From Siphonodentalium dalli (taxonomy: Eukaryota; Mollusca; Scaphopoda; Gadilida; Siphonodentaliidae), in contig CP136067.1 of NCBI GenBank assembly GCA_032622095.1, forward strand, positions 78,890,705 through 78,954,704: a stretch of DNA of 64,000 nt, written 5' to 3'. A program made the position numbers and the translations under genes. The notes beneath the pieces were generated by a model. The model was not told the DNA's origin, did no database searches, and was given only the letters and a program-made list of their open reading frames with translations. Positions within the stretch are counted from its first letter, which is position 1. Each line of letters begins with the position of its first letter. Below are positions 48,223 through 60,081 of this stretch, one piece after another.

Positions 48223-48689
48223 CCCCTGGGACAAAGCTTAGTACCTACATAGGTACTCTGAAGTACCTATATTTTTAAGAGTGTAGAAGGGAGTCGAATA
48301 CACCAGTGTACTGAATACTGATTAGATGACAGATATGAACTGATAGTACCCATTTCAGCAGAAACGACGGCATCAATATCCAAAATAACGACAAAATGGC
48401 GACCGGTATAGTAGTAGTAGTAAAAGTTTGGCAATTTTCGCTAAAGTTCAGATCGTTTCCATTTAGATGCACCAAAACTATTGGCGTAGATGGCTAGTTG
48501 CACCACCGTAAATGATGTCAAATACTAATACGATAATAGTGAGCAATACACCGGAATCTTGCACTTCGGTGTCCCAAAAATGATTTAAATTGTAACTAAA
48601 TCTTCTCATATTGTATATAATTTATAGCCAATAGTCATACATGACATCAGATGATTGTCAAAAGCAACGAAACTTGTATCTAAATATAT

Positions 48690-49835
48690 CCAATGAGTGT
48701 CCAAAACCACTTAACGAGTGTTCCAAACCATCCAAGGAGCGTACATCCAAGCAACCACCATCTTAATTAATATAGTATAGCAAACCAACCCAGTCCATAG
48801 AACGGCCTCCCAAATCGGCCAACCCAACTATTGTCGCAAACCACCCAAAGGTGTCCAAACCCGCCCTAATGGCTAATCCAAACCATCCAACGATTGACAT
48901 TTATCACCCAGAGAATGTCCCAAATCATGCACGTGCAGGTGTCCCAAACCACACAACGATCGTCTCAAACCACAATTGGGAACCCCAAACCATCCCATGG
49001 GTGTCCCAAACCAATCACTGAGTGTCCATAACCATCCAATGTCCGTCCCAACCTACATTACGATTGCCTCAAACCACCAGGACCAGGAGTGTCTAAAAAA
49101 ACATCCAACAAAAGTGTCTAAAATCATCCGTGCAGAATGTCAGACACCATCTAACGATGTCCCAACTAGTTTACAAAATCATCCATTGAATATCTCAAAC
49201 CACCCAGGGAGTGTCCCGTGGTTTGATAAACCCATTGGATGGTTTGGATCACTCATTTGGTAAATACTTGAGGGTTGTGTACACTATTTTGGATGTATTG
49301 ATATGCCAGTTAGTAGATGGTTTGTGACACCAGTTGGGTGGATTGGGAACTCAATGGATGGATTGTGATATTAGTTTTAGGGTTTGAGTCAGTCACTGGG
49401 TGGTGTGACACACATTGGATGGTTTGACACATATTGGATGGTTTTTGGACACTTGATGTGGATATGGGACGCACGTGTGGTGGAATGAATGGGACACTAA
49501 TTTGTTGATTGGTTCACTGATCAGTCCGTTTAATTGTTTGAGGCGACAGTTGGTGAATTGGGACACATGTTGTATGTTGTGTGGTTTGGGACACTCAGTG
49601 TATGTTTGGGCCACTACCATGCACGGTGGTTTGGAACAATCGTTGCATGGGTTGCAACACTAATCTGGTGAATTGAGACACTCATTTGTGTAGCGTGGGA
49701 CACTCGTTGTGTGGATTAGGACACCAGGTGCATATGTTTTGGGGACTACCTGTGTGGGTTGGAAATCAATTGCATATGGTTTGGGGCACTCCTTTGTGGT
49801 TTGGAAAACTCGTTGGGTGGATTTACGATGGTTTA
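48690..49835. repeat. 1.1-kb inverted minisatellite (~21-bp unit)
   Basis: From about 48690 to 49215 degenerate units of the type GTGTCCCAAACCATCCAATGA are tandemly repeated. From about 49220 to 49835 the units are their reverse complement (TCATTGGGTGGTTTGGGACAC type). Polarity switches near 49215 at GTGTCCCGTGGTTTGATAAA. The whole can fold into a ~550-bp imperfect hairpin. Open frames in it are by-products of the repeat. Confidence 0.88.
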
Positions 49836-50267
49836 CTCACATAAATAGAAGTTTAATGGTGACAGTAATATTGTTACATCTCTTGTTATTCCACAATTCA
49901 ATATGGCTTTTAGAACCTTTGAAAGACTGTATTCCTGAAGTCTTCGGGCAGCCCGTTCCAGAGTGCAAGAAGCAGCATAACTGCACAGATCTACGATTGT
50001 AATATTTATGGACAGAGACTGTATTGACTTGTATTTCCTTTGTCTTACAACTTTTTATGAAATTTCTGCATACGCATCAACGTTTTTTTCTTCATAAAAG
50101 TAATCCCTCTGTGTTATCATTTGATGGGGAAAGTACAGTCTAACATGGCAATAGTCAAACAGGGACGTGGAATTAGGGGTATATCTATCCCACCTCTTTA
50201 TATTTGGAAACACAGAAAACGGACTCAGGGGGGTTGATCACCAAGCTCTACTCTGGCTATCACCCAT
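49836..50267. other. non-coding, nothing recognised
   Basis: A 97-codon frame ending at 50002 runs out of the minisatellite and has no domain. No repeat seen. Confidence 0.4.
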
Positions 50268-50699
50268 AGAGATCATAGTCCACCAGTACATAACCTGGGA
50301 ACTTTTTGAAGCCTTGACAGGAAACCCAAAAAGTCGAGAGAAAAAATAACGTTCGGAATAAATATCTTAATAATGTACTTCACTGAAGGTGAATGTCTCA
50401 ACTCGAAATTACATCCTTTTCAGTGACTTTTAGGAGCCGGTATCGCAATAAACGTTGAATAAATTACCCAGAAGAAATTCCACAATTAATTGAAAGCGAC
50501 GCAAAGCAAAATCGCTCACAAAGTCACTTAAATCATGAAATTTCGAGTTAGGACTTTCACTTTTAGTGAAGTACATTATCAAGGAATAGATAATAACTAA
50601 GAAATATATTCCCCGCGTGATTTTTGTTTTCGACTTTATACGGTTCCCTGTCAAATCTTCAAGAAGTTCCAAGGTTTTGTACTGGTGATTATGATCTCT
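50268..50699. repeat. 432-bp hairpin element (arms ~143 and ~161 bp)
   Basis: Left arm 50268-50410 pairs with right arm 50539-50699: AGAGATCATAGTCCACCAGT against its imperfect complement, then GGAAC.T.TTGAAG, TTGACAGG.AACC, AATGTACTTCACT and AACTCGAAATT. The loop is ~128 bp. Identity looks like 75-80%, so it is old. No target duplication identified. Confidence 0.82.
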
Positions 50700-51289
50700 A
50701 TATATACGGGCGGTATGATCTAACAGGGGGGTGTTATGTTGGAGTGTTCATACTAGTTGGAACGTCTATGGTATCAATTGAGGAAGGGTGCAAATTAAGA
50801 TTCCACGAGTCTTCATGCAGATGGTACTATATATACCTTGCAACACCCCCCCCCCCCCCCCGACCGAAATGCTCTTCTCCGCTGGAGATGTAGTGGAAGA
50901 TATTATGGAATTGAATAATTAAATATTTAGGTAACTGAAGGCGGATGAAATACGCTACTATATGTAGTTGTCATAATGTGTGCATAACTCCATCATATAC
51001 GTTAAATGGTGATAAAGGGATGCAGTGAATAGTTATCCAACATATCAGGAGCCGAGTCGTTAAATGGCTTGTCAGACAATGAGAGCTCGAATCCTCGAAT
51101 ACCCAACGAAACAGGGTACGTGTATCTCCTAACTGTACACAGCTGGAAATGCAAACCATAAACGACGTTACTATATATATAGTATACTAGCAATTGGATG
51201 GAACAATTACTTTTTTCTCTCTCAAATATGGTTGACATATTTTCAATAGCATGTATATATACTCTAAAACAAAAGGCCTTTCCAAAGTG
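50700..51289. other. non-coding with a 16-nt poly-C tract
   Basis: C run at 50846-50861. No gene or structured repeat recognised. Confidence 0.5.
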
Positions 51290-51405
51290 AGAAATTTTCC
51301 TAAATTCGACCAGAAGTGAGATAAACGCTCTTTATGTCTTCAATATCAGGAATAGCACACAAAGATATGCTCTTTATTAGTCCATGTTGGCGGAACAGGT
51401 GTTTG
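51290..51405. repeat. CGCTCTTTAT-pair repeat (family O), copy 2
   Basis: CGACCAGAAGTGAGATAAAC, GCTCTTTATG, CAATATCAGGAATAG, then ATGCTCTTTATTAGTCCATG. Aligned with 43262-43370 and 58880-58985. Confidence 0.7.
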
Positions 51406-51599
51406 CAAATTATGTTATTTGAATAAGTCCCTACAGGAAATTAGTATTTACTGACCTATGTTGATCCCTGGCCCGGGCTGTTACAAAAGCGAGCATAATT
51501 CCACGCTTAAAGCGCTACTCTGGGCGTTGAAGAGTAGTATGCTGACGCTCTTTTGTGCAAATTCCATCCACTAAAAACAATTTCCTGCTCTTTGTATAC

Positions 51600-52080
51600 G
51601 TATTATGTTATTGGTTCGCCCGTCTTGTCCGTCTGTCCGTTCGCATTTTTTGTTTCAGGGTGATAACTTTAGTAACTCTGAACTGAATGGAATGAAATAT
51701 GGTATTTGGGTTTACTAGCAGAAAATACCTGTGTTACTGTAGGTCAAGTTCGAATTCAGTTCCGCGCGCCAATTTTCACCAGAGTTACGGCCCTTTTTGT
51801 TTGAATTTGTACTCAATTTAGAATTTGCCACTTATTTTGGTTTCCGGGTGATAACTTTCGTTTTCTTTGTCTGACTTTGTTTTCAAATTTTATATGTAAA
51901 TTAGCCACATGAAAATATAGGTAATGTTCGAATTCGGTCCGCCCATATTTGGCGGAGTTATGGTCCTTGTCGACTTATAATTTGGCGATTATTTTGGTTT
52001 CCGATTGATAACTTTAGTTTTAGTTTTCAACTTTGTTTTCAAATTTGCCATATGGATTACTCGGTATGGCTCTTTGTTGA
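51600..52080. repeat. tandem ~160-190-bp molluscan-type spacer repeat, ~2.5 copies
   Basis: Units start near 51646, 51833 and 51991 with TTT..GGGTGATAACTTTAGT or variants. They share GTTCGAATTC.GT.CCGC, GG.GGAGTTA.GGCC/GGTCC and TTTTCAAATTT. The upstream edge is GTCTTGTCCGTCTGTCCGTT. Repeats with this wording are widespread in molluscan genomes (general knowledge, not checked here). Confidence 0.8.
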
Positions 52081-52935
52081 AATTACCACGGGTGTATTTT
52101 ATCATAGCGATGCTCTTGTTAGTGAATGACTCGGAAAGAATACTGAAATGAATCAATTTATCGCCTCAAGACTGCTACAATACAAAGAAAAAACGCAAAA
52201 AAGAAAGTAAGTTAAAGTGTTCAGTTAGTGTCTTCTTGGTGTAGTAAACGTAAAGGGTGCCCCCCCCCCCCCAGCAAAACTAAGGCATCTAACTATAGTT
52301 AACTGTGGGGTTATAAAGAGTGCTGGGACGAAGTTAAATCTATAGTAATTATTTCGTTATATCGCGTTCCGGAAAAGTATGTCGATAAATACAGGTCATA
52401 ATTGGCATACTAATAAACGGAATGTATACAATGGAAACACTTACCGATGTATAGATTATCGCCTCATAAATGAAAAGGACCCCATTTTTCAGCGTGCATA
52501 TTAATTATATTGATCATTTGGGACAAAGTAGAATTTAGAGTTCGTAAATAAGAAATTCATTCACTTATAAAATATCTATATATATAAAGCGAGCAATTGT
52601 TTAATTTGAGGCATGAATATTGTTGGCTGGGGATCGAAATAGGTTGATGAGTACACGGAACACTTACATTTGGACCCTATATATATAGTTTTAAAATTCA
52701 ATAGCCTTTCCGCTTTCTACGACTGATCTTTGTTTGTTACTATAACATATACACTATAACCTACGCGCTTTATATATTGTTACGGTATACATGCTGAGAA
52801 AAAAGGGTACCTAATTTTCATCATTAATTGAATAATGACCTCTATATATTCTTTATTGCCTCCTTTTGAGGAGAGAGATAATATGTACATGGTTATTTAC
52901 AAATACATGACGGCAACATGATGTGACATTGACGA
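52081..52935. other. non-coding with a 13-nt poly-C tract
   Basis: C run at 52260-52272. Nothing else recognised. Confidence 0.5.
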
Positions 52936-53012
52936 CATGGTAATTATCATGAAAATGCATTTATGAGTGGGGTGACTGGGGTCATAAATTCATTTTCATT
53001 ATAATTACCATG
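52936..53012. repeat. 77-bp hairpin
   Basis: CATGGTAATTATCATGAAAA at the left end pairs with TTTTCATTATAATTACCATG at the right, and the pairing continues inward through TTTATGA/TCATAAA. Loop about 15 nt. Possibly a tiny MITE; no target duplication seen. Confidence 0.8.
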
Positions 53013-53584
53013 ACTGTATTTTGCGCTAATCCGTGGCTCAAATTCATTCATTTGTTGCATACATTCTGTTGAGTATAACAGGAGATGCATGCATGGTCGC
53101 ATAAATGGCCGGATTTAGTGTACAGTACTTCTCCACTAAGGCCCATATGAGGTCCCAGTAACATACATATTGTGTTTTGCAGTTATAATATGTGTGTGTT
53201 TTAAACTCATACAAATGTCAAATATTGGCACAAAAGATCTTTAGTAAAAAAAAATTCATGAGGTTGTAACAATGTGTTTTTGCCTCTCGGACCACCCACA
53301 CACCCCGCCATACCATCCTGCAAATGTTTTATTACCCCCCCCCCCCCCCCCCACAATTGCACAGGCCATAATATTATATACCCCAATAGAAAGAGTGGAT
53401 TCTGAGTTATATAGTTATGTAAAACCGCAGTTTTGTGTCCAAATCGATAATGAAAATCGAAACAATTATACTGTATTATCGGTACTTTCACGTAGCAAAA
53501 TGTTTCATATTTCCACACAAAAACGATTTTCGCGCTTATTGGTTTTACCATAGCTGCTGAGTAACATGAAAACAGTTGCAACAA
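53013..53584. other. non-coding with an 18-nt poly-C tract
   Basis: C run at 53335-53352. Frames crossing it on both strands (93 and 125 codons) include homopolymer-encoded Pro or Gly runs and no domain. Confidence 0.5.
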
Positions 53585-53588
53585 TTAA

Positions 53589-53957
53589 AGATACATAGTC
53601 CGAATTAACGCTCCTTAATTACCAAAAATTCTTTTGCTTCGGGGGTAAAAAAAATATTTCATTCGAGTCGATGAAACCACCCACCAAAGCTCATATTTAT
53701 TAGATATCGATGTTTGAAATCTGTTATTTTTCACCACCTGGACCTAGCAAATATTCGACGAGCCGACCGACATACTTTCGATATCAAATTGCGTTGAACA
53801 AAATGTTGATATGTAACACGTTTTGGAAAAATTTATACTAGGTTTGACATAGGTTAGAATTATTTTTGGTAATTAATAGATTCTGATAACCAACGCGTCT
53901 ATTGAATAAATGGTGTTGTTGTTGTTATTGTTGTTCTTGTTGTTGGATTGTGTACCT
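53589..53957. mobile_element. TTAA-bounded MITE family G, copy 1 (369 bp)
   Basis: Ends AGATACATAGTCCGA and (inverted) AGGTACACAATCCAA, with TTAA at 53585-53588 and 53958-53961. Contains CGAATTAACGCTCCTTAA near the left end and a (GTT)n run at about 53911-53945 near the right. Homologous to G3 and G2. No coding capacity. Confidence 0.9.
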
Positions 53958-53961
53958 TTAA

Positions 53962-55488
53962 AACCTTCAATCTATTGAGAAACCTTTCTCGATCGATGTC
54001 ATTTTATTTGGCGGTCACAAAAGAGCATGTATCACTCGCAGGTTTCCAGAATAAAAATTTACCCCACCCCAATAGTACTTAATCCTAACTTTGATCTAAG
54101 TTAATTCTATATCAATACCGAGGAGAACTGGAACTATCTAATCTTCAAAATGAGGACAGTGACCGGGACACAACACATAGTTCTCTATCTCTCAGAATTC
54201 AGTCACACTAGACAAGAAGCATGGCAAAAACACGTCACTGTCGCTTAATGTTTTAAAGTACAAGTACTGCTTGTTGGTCGTGCCCCATCAAGTCCCGCAT
54301 TCATCCGTATATGGTCGGGTCACCGAAACATGCCACAACACATTAAAATCCATTCTTTATTCAACACAAAGACCTCGTCGATTGTATAGATTATATATAC
54401 ACCAAGAATACCAACAGCCAGTGTTATTAATCTACACCCAACAATATGCTTTGTTGGTAGACAGGCGGTCAATGGAGTGCGCATATTCTATCCAATTCCG
54501 GCTTTCATAGTCAGCGCGCCAATATAATATAATGTACTCCCGGTACGTGATCTCTGTGTACTCTAGTCGACACGTTTGAATGTGAAGGACGAAACTCTTC
54601 CTGCGGGGGGTTCAAAAGAGGTGAATAAAACTGTGCTCGCAGAATAAGATGCTAAATTATCGCCCTTCTTAATTAACACAATAATGCATAAATGAACGGA
54701 AAACATCACTCTCAGATAATTAGAGTTCATTCGATTGAATCTGGGGCATATTGGGTATACTATTTGCACTCTCAGCTGAAGTCGAGGTGGGCGGATCGAA
54801 TGTGTTTGTCAGATATTTACTGACACGCTTTTGCGAATAACTGTATGTACTCATTAAGCGGTAGACATATATTCATGGCCCACATTTACACCGACTAGGT
54901 CGGCATTTGAAAAGTGCTTTACTTAAGTGAGGACCTCAGAACCATTCGGTTTTTGTTTTGTGTGTATTTTCTCTTTATCGTCTGCAACTAAAACGGATTA
55001 TTGATTAACGGAATTTGTGTCTGCTCATTTGTATGCACGCGTAGACCTATATCGACTACAGACTCAGAGGTCGTAGCATATTGAATATGTTACTGGCAGA
55101 GGAGGACGGTTTGACTGTGTCGTCTGCATGTTGATATGAGGACACGTGTGTTTTGCTTGCTTTCGTTGTTTTCAATGCTTTTAGGATTGTGCCATTGAGA
55201 GAGTCCTACTATACTCACTTGGCTTCTACCTTGATGTGCTAACACTTCGCTTCACTGTTCAGGCGCTGGATTCATGCCATTCTCGGTCAGGTCGCATGTT
55301 TCACACAGAATAAACGGACAATATGTACGTGACACTGGTGATATAAAGCTAAAGATTATATGACAAAAGGAGTGACCAGGTGCGTACTGACACAACCCAT
55401 TCCAACCCACTTTTTATCAACTTTGACAGCACGAACCTTCCCTATATATGACCATATTCCTGATATGTAAACGTTAGAAAACATGTAC
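53962..55488. other. non-coding, nothing recognised
   Basis: Short frames only. A perfect ACCGACTAGGTCGG palindrome at about 54889-54903 is isolated. Confidence 0.5.
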
Positions 55489-55492
55489 TTAA

Positions 55493-55985
55493 AGGCACGT
55501 GAGGCCTTAGTTGTCGAAAATATTCATATTTGTTCCAATCACCGTAAACAGAAAAACATTAAAACGCACACAGTTTCGTTCATATATACCATGACCATCG
55601 CGTAAACAGCATGTTATCATAAAGACCTACTATATTTTACCTAAGCAAGAGCCTGATTGTGTTACAGAAGACAGCGAAAATCTACTGGATAATCACACAC
55701 AAATGGCATAAACGCTCTTTATTAGTTCCATATCAGGAATTCACCAACAAAGAACGCTCTTTATGTTTACCATCATAATATAAACAAACACCAGAAAAGT
55801 AACTTTTTATGCTTTTGTTTACATAACAATAGTCAAATATATGACAATAACATACTGTTTATGCGATATTTCTTATTTGTATACGGACAAAGTCTGTCTC
55901 ATTTTGATGTTCTTTCTGTTTGTGGCGGTTTTTGACGGGTGGAAATATTTTTACAGGATACCCACCGCCAAGGCCAACCGTGTCT
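55493..55985. mobile_element. TTAA-bounded MITE family F, copy 3 (493 bp)
   Basis: Ends AGGCACGTGAGGCC and GTGTCT with TTAA at 55489-55492 and 55986-55989. Very similar to F2, with both ACGCTCTTTAT boxes intact at about 55710 and 55754. It keeps the TTGTATACGGACAAAGTCTG segment missing from F2. No coding capacity. Confidence 0.93.
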
Positions 55986-55989
55986 TTAA

Positions 55990-56100
55990 TTGTTATATAG
56001 TATCAACGCCATACCTCTTTTATGTATAATGTAGTACATGTATATTTGTGATCTCTATATATCATATCATGATGAATGAGAATAAACTAATTTGAATTTG
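55990..56100 (+). pseudogene. LINE 3' UTR terminus, target of MITE F3
   Basis: Ends AATAAACTAATTTGAATTTG (56081-56100), matching the AATAAAGTTATTTGAATTTG terminus of LINE B (16261-16280). Its upstream side has been cut by MITE F3. Confidence 0.6.
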
Positions 56101-56403
56101 ACGAAGTTTGTAAAATATGTGACATAATAGGTGGGTGTGTGTATACATGTATCTTTTCCTCCTTTTCCTGTATCAGAGGAAATGGCAAATGCCTAGTACA
56201 TGTATGACCGCATGGATTCATATATATTGTGCTCAAAATTGTACTCTTCATTTCGTTCATACCAATGACTTCTCGTTCTTATGCTGTGTCACATATCCAC
56301 ATATATATTTACGCTATACGTATATGTTGACATCACACGTACGTATATTTCATCACTGTGCTACACGTATATTTGTTCATGCTACTCTCGTATATATATA
56401 TGT
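56101..56403. other. non-coding, nothing recognised
   Basis: TATA-rich; overlapping frames of 90-106 codons are domainless. Confidence 0.45.
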
Positions 56404-57294
56404 TTGAACATATTTATTGTGACCCACAAATACATGCAATAATTTACAAACAGAATATATGGATGATGTTGTGGGTGCACAGGGGATCGGAGCACAAGTT
56501 ACGAAACTTAGTGAAGCTCCTCTCCCCTGGCGTTCAGCTGCTGATGAATTCAAGTCGATGGTTTTGGTTTTGCTGGAATGAAAGTTTTGTTGTTATTTGT
56601 GTGGGAGACGGTGTCCCATGTGATCGGCTATGTATACATAGGGGAACCGGCTCCCAATCAAACACATGTAGGTTGTAGTTGTGGCTGTGGCAGTGGCAGT
56701 GGGCGGAGTCAATGGAATAATGATTACTGAAATCGGTCTGTGAAAATGATGTCGAATGTCGAATGTCTCGAATAATCGCCTGTTCAAGGTGTCGCTAATT
56801 TCGGGTATGCCAAAGAGAATATCTTTAATACTGGTGATGACCACTTTATGCTCATCTAGTCGTGTCCACATACGGTTCCTTGCTTCTGTGTAGAAAGGAC
56901 ATTCGAAGAAAAAATGGCTTGCGTCTTCACATTGGTTACCGCAGGAGCAACACGGGCTTGAGGATATGTAATTTTTAAATTTATCGAAGTTGAGATCGCT
57001 GCAGTTGTTTCGGAGCCTACATTGCATAATATTTGATGTTCTCCGCCCGACATTGTAGTAAGAAGGGGGTCTTATTGATGTCTCTTCTATGCGTAAATTA
57101 TTATACATATTAGCAAGTATTTCGTCCTTAGTTGGTTCTGATGTGGGGTCTGTGAGTTTTTTTGCATCAGTTGTTATTTTGCACGATACATTCCATTCAG
57201 CAATCAAAGTTGGGAGGAATATATATATGCGCACGCTACAAGTGTCTATCTGACGCATTGTGAACACTAGTATACACATCGGACGAGAAAGCAC
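56404..57294 (-). pseudogene. LINE D copy 1: ORF2 C-terminus and 3' UTR
   Basis: The minus-strand frame 57294-56593 (233 codons) is the longest in the window. It reads LPTLIAEWN, then KKLTDPTSEPTKDEILANMY, RPPSYYNVGRRTSNIMQCRL, NNCSDLNFDKFKNYIS, the zinc block CSCGNQCEDASHFFFECP, then TEARNRMWTRLDEH and LFGIPEIS. This is the post-RT tail of a jockey/CR1-like ORF2; zinc ligands C-x-C and H-x4-C are intact. The first ~20 residues after the Met look like flanking sequence read through, so the copy is 5'-truncated at about 57260. The 3' UTR runs to AATAAATATGTTCAAAC near 56404 (minus strand). Beyond IPEIS the frame probably reads into former 3' UTR. Confidence 0.82.
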
Positions 57295-58364
57295 ACCTTA
57301 TAATTTAGGCACGAACGAGCTTACTTCAGCCATTGGCATGTGTAACATGCAACATGTAACATGTTGTACATCCAATTCAGGTTTGAATGTATGTATTGAA
57401 ATGCTTCATACATCATTCACATATGCGTGATGCTCTGATATAAGCAGATGGCAGGCACAGAAACACTAATGATCCGTGTGTGTGTGGATGGTCAGCTATT
57501 AAGTCTAGTTTCTTCAACAATGGCTCAATGGGAATCAAGTAATTACTTACTTAGGATGGAGGGGTCACTCACATACAAGCGCTTAAGGGTACACAAGTTT
57601 TGCAAATGTGCTAAAGGGTACACAAGTTTTGCAAATGTGCTAAAGGGTACACAGGTTTTGAAATCTCGTTCGAAATGACGTTTACTTTTTGCCTCTGGTA
57701 CGATTTTTGTTTGCTGGAATAATGTTTTACTTGACAATCAACATTATAGAATGAACTGAAAACAAATGGCTGGTGGTGCCACACTTTTAGTAACAAAATA
57801 GACGTAACTGCGTCAGCGCTGATAGCAAACCATGTGTACCTTTCAGCATATTTTCAAAAGCTGTATACCATTCAGCACTTTTTAAGGTTTCTAATCTTCA
57901 TAAAGTTATTTCCAAATGTCGTTCTATCCAATAAGGGGGGGGGGGGGTTCTGATTCTCTTAAGTATTTGAAGATGTGTTCTCGGCCAGTCTAATAAAATA
58001 TACCGTGTTTTCATTTCAATCAACTTACGATGAAAGTAATGAGACGGAGTCTGGATATTTATCAGACTGGTTCTGGGCTCGAGGTCAATTTTTATGAAAG
58101 TTATTTTATTTCTTATTAAAGTGACATGGAACACTCTCGCGTAATGATAAAATGTGAACAGAGAATAACCTTTCTCAAAGTAGTTATTTTCACACATTTA
58201 TACCAAAATGCGTTGTCTTTCTTGTACATAAATTATATGCGACTACTCTGGTTGGTGGAACCATTAAAGTATGTTTATCGAAGAGACCTTCGTCCCGAAT
58301 GAAGGAGTGAATGTTTACTATGGTGCGTGGTTCAGACGCTGTGTTGTCCGAAATGGTACAGTAC
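57295..58364. other. non-coding with a 29-bp tandem repeat and a poly-G tract
   Basis: A 29-bp unit beginning AAGGGTACACAAGTTTTGCA is repeated 2.6 times at 57585-57660, almost without change. A 13-nt G run lies at 57935-57947. No gene supported. Confidence 0.7.
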
Positions 58365-58496
58365 TGCCCAAAGTAATTGACCACTTAACCACAGCAGAAT
58401 AATGGGTAATTTTTCAGGATTTAGTCGGAAATATGGCTTGTTGCCATTCATCGGAAAGCTCTCGGCGAGTGGTTAAGTGGTCAATTACTTTGGGCA
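58365..58496. mobile_element. 132-bp MITE with ~28-bp perfect TIRs
   Basis: TGCCCAAAGTAATTGACCAC at 58365 continues to TTAACCAC at 58392 and is perfectly inverted at 58469-58496. The ~76-bp middle is unpaired. No convincing target duplication, so the superfamily is open. Confidence 0.85.
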
Positions 58497-59900
58497 TTAC
58501 CGTATGATTGCTGTGGTCGGCACTTTTGACAATATTTGTTAAATGGGATATTATTTCAATGGTCAAGCTTCCCGAGTACTCACTTGTCGATTTTATTCAC
58601 TAAATAAGTCTATGATATGTCTTTAAGAGTCCAGTGTATAGACTAACATTCTTGGAACACGAAGTGCCACTTGAAAGATGCTATATTGTTTGAAATTAAA
58701 TTTTCAATCCATTTATTTAAATTAGATTCCATGTTTTATAGGGACTGCAATAATTATTTAGTTAATTTGAACAACGATATTCTTTGGTATGCAGGTCTAG
58801 TTATATGTCACTTTTTTTTCGACATTTTAGTGGTACAAAGCAAAAATTGTGTGTTAAATTAGATCTTGTTCCCAGATTTTCTTTCCAATTTTCGCACTGA
58901 AGTAAGACAAACGCTCTTTGCTGCACCATACCAGGAATAGACGAATATAGAACGCTCTTTATTGATCCGCGGTCACCCGAGTGCGTAGGTACCAAATTGT
59001 CAAGGTAATTTGCTCTCAGCTTCTCATTTCTCCCCTATAATACAATTTCATTTTTTATCATGTTAAAAGAATTTGTAGATGGGTCTGTGAGACCGTCTGT
59101 CACTATTCTAAATAGGCATGAAACTTTCATAATTTCCATGTAGACTTTACACCTATAACTGGCGCATAAGATTTGTTAAATTATCTGCAAACCAGCTGTG
59201 AATATGTGTATAGGTCAGGCGGAAAACTAGAATGTTTTCAATTTTATTTGAACCCATTGCAAGGTAAACTCATATGGCTCATTTGAACATCTATAGTATG
59301 TATATGTCATATATGTCATGTGGAAGGTGGATACGGTAAAAGAAAGAAAATCTGTTTGGGTATCCTTGCCGGTCGTAATTCAACCCCCTACCATAATAAT
59401 TATTTTCCATGCTACATCTAAAAGTTCTTGAAATTGCATAATTTTGAGGTAACAAATATCTAACTGAAAAAACCTCATTCCAGTATCCAAAAATCTGTTG
59501 ATTTATCAGTTAAGTACGTGGCGCATACCAAAAGCAATGAAAACTTTTCTCAGCCCAAAGCTATCATTAAATTTCAAGGCAGAAAAGAAAGCCATAAAAT
59601 AGTTTACCAAATTTTAAAAAAAAAAAAAATTGAAAGGCGATCTGTATTAAGTACTCTATATTTTCAGACATGTAACCTCAGACATAGATTTAATTTTCTT
59701 CGACCTAAGATATGTCTATAAAAGCACGAAATACTCTGAAACAACTTGTCATAGGCAAAGCAAATTTCCAGCTTTTCTTTTAAATTTGTTATACCCTTGT
59801 AACGAAGCTTCGCTGTCTGTCCGAGCTTGTATTCCTACATTTTTCAGTCAATTTTTTTATGGCACAGACAATTTACCTCTATGTGAACCTGTGCACCTAC
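58497..59900. other. non-coding; family O copy 3 at 58880-58985
   Basis: At 58880-58985: CTGAAGTAAGACAAACGCTC, CCATACCAGGAATAGACGAA, AACGCTCTTTATTGATCCGC, aligned with the copies at 43.3 and 51.3 kb. The rest shows nothing beyond a TTATACCCTTGTAACGAAG motif near 59790, of a type common in molluscan repeats. Confidence 0.6.
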
Positions 59901-59911
59901 GATTATGAGCT

Positions 59912-59983
59912 CGACCGATTATCTGTAGTGGAGTTATCCCCCGTTTATCCGACCGATTATCTGTAGTGGAGTTATCCCCCGTG
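59912..59983. repeat. 38-bp tandem duplication
   Basis: CGACCGATTATCTGTAGTGG begins at 59912 and again at 59950, both followed by AGTTATCCCCCGT. Confidence 0.92.
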
Positions 59984-60081
59984 TTCGCAATATGCATCAT
60001 TTTAGCCGAGCTTGTATTCTTTATGTTTTTTGTTTTTTGTTTTTTTTAGAAAAACAAATATGTTAATATGGCTATCCTTAA

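Noticed and set aside
49393..49620. Open frames within the 48.7-49.8 kb repeat as a repetitive protein gene
   Set aside because: They follow from the 21-bp unit (a multiple of three) and exist on both strands; no start context or conserved composition.
53207..53584. 125-codon minus-strand frame
   Set aside because: It crosses an 18-nt homopolymer and has no domain; the opposite strand is open over the same interval.
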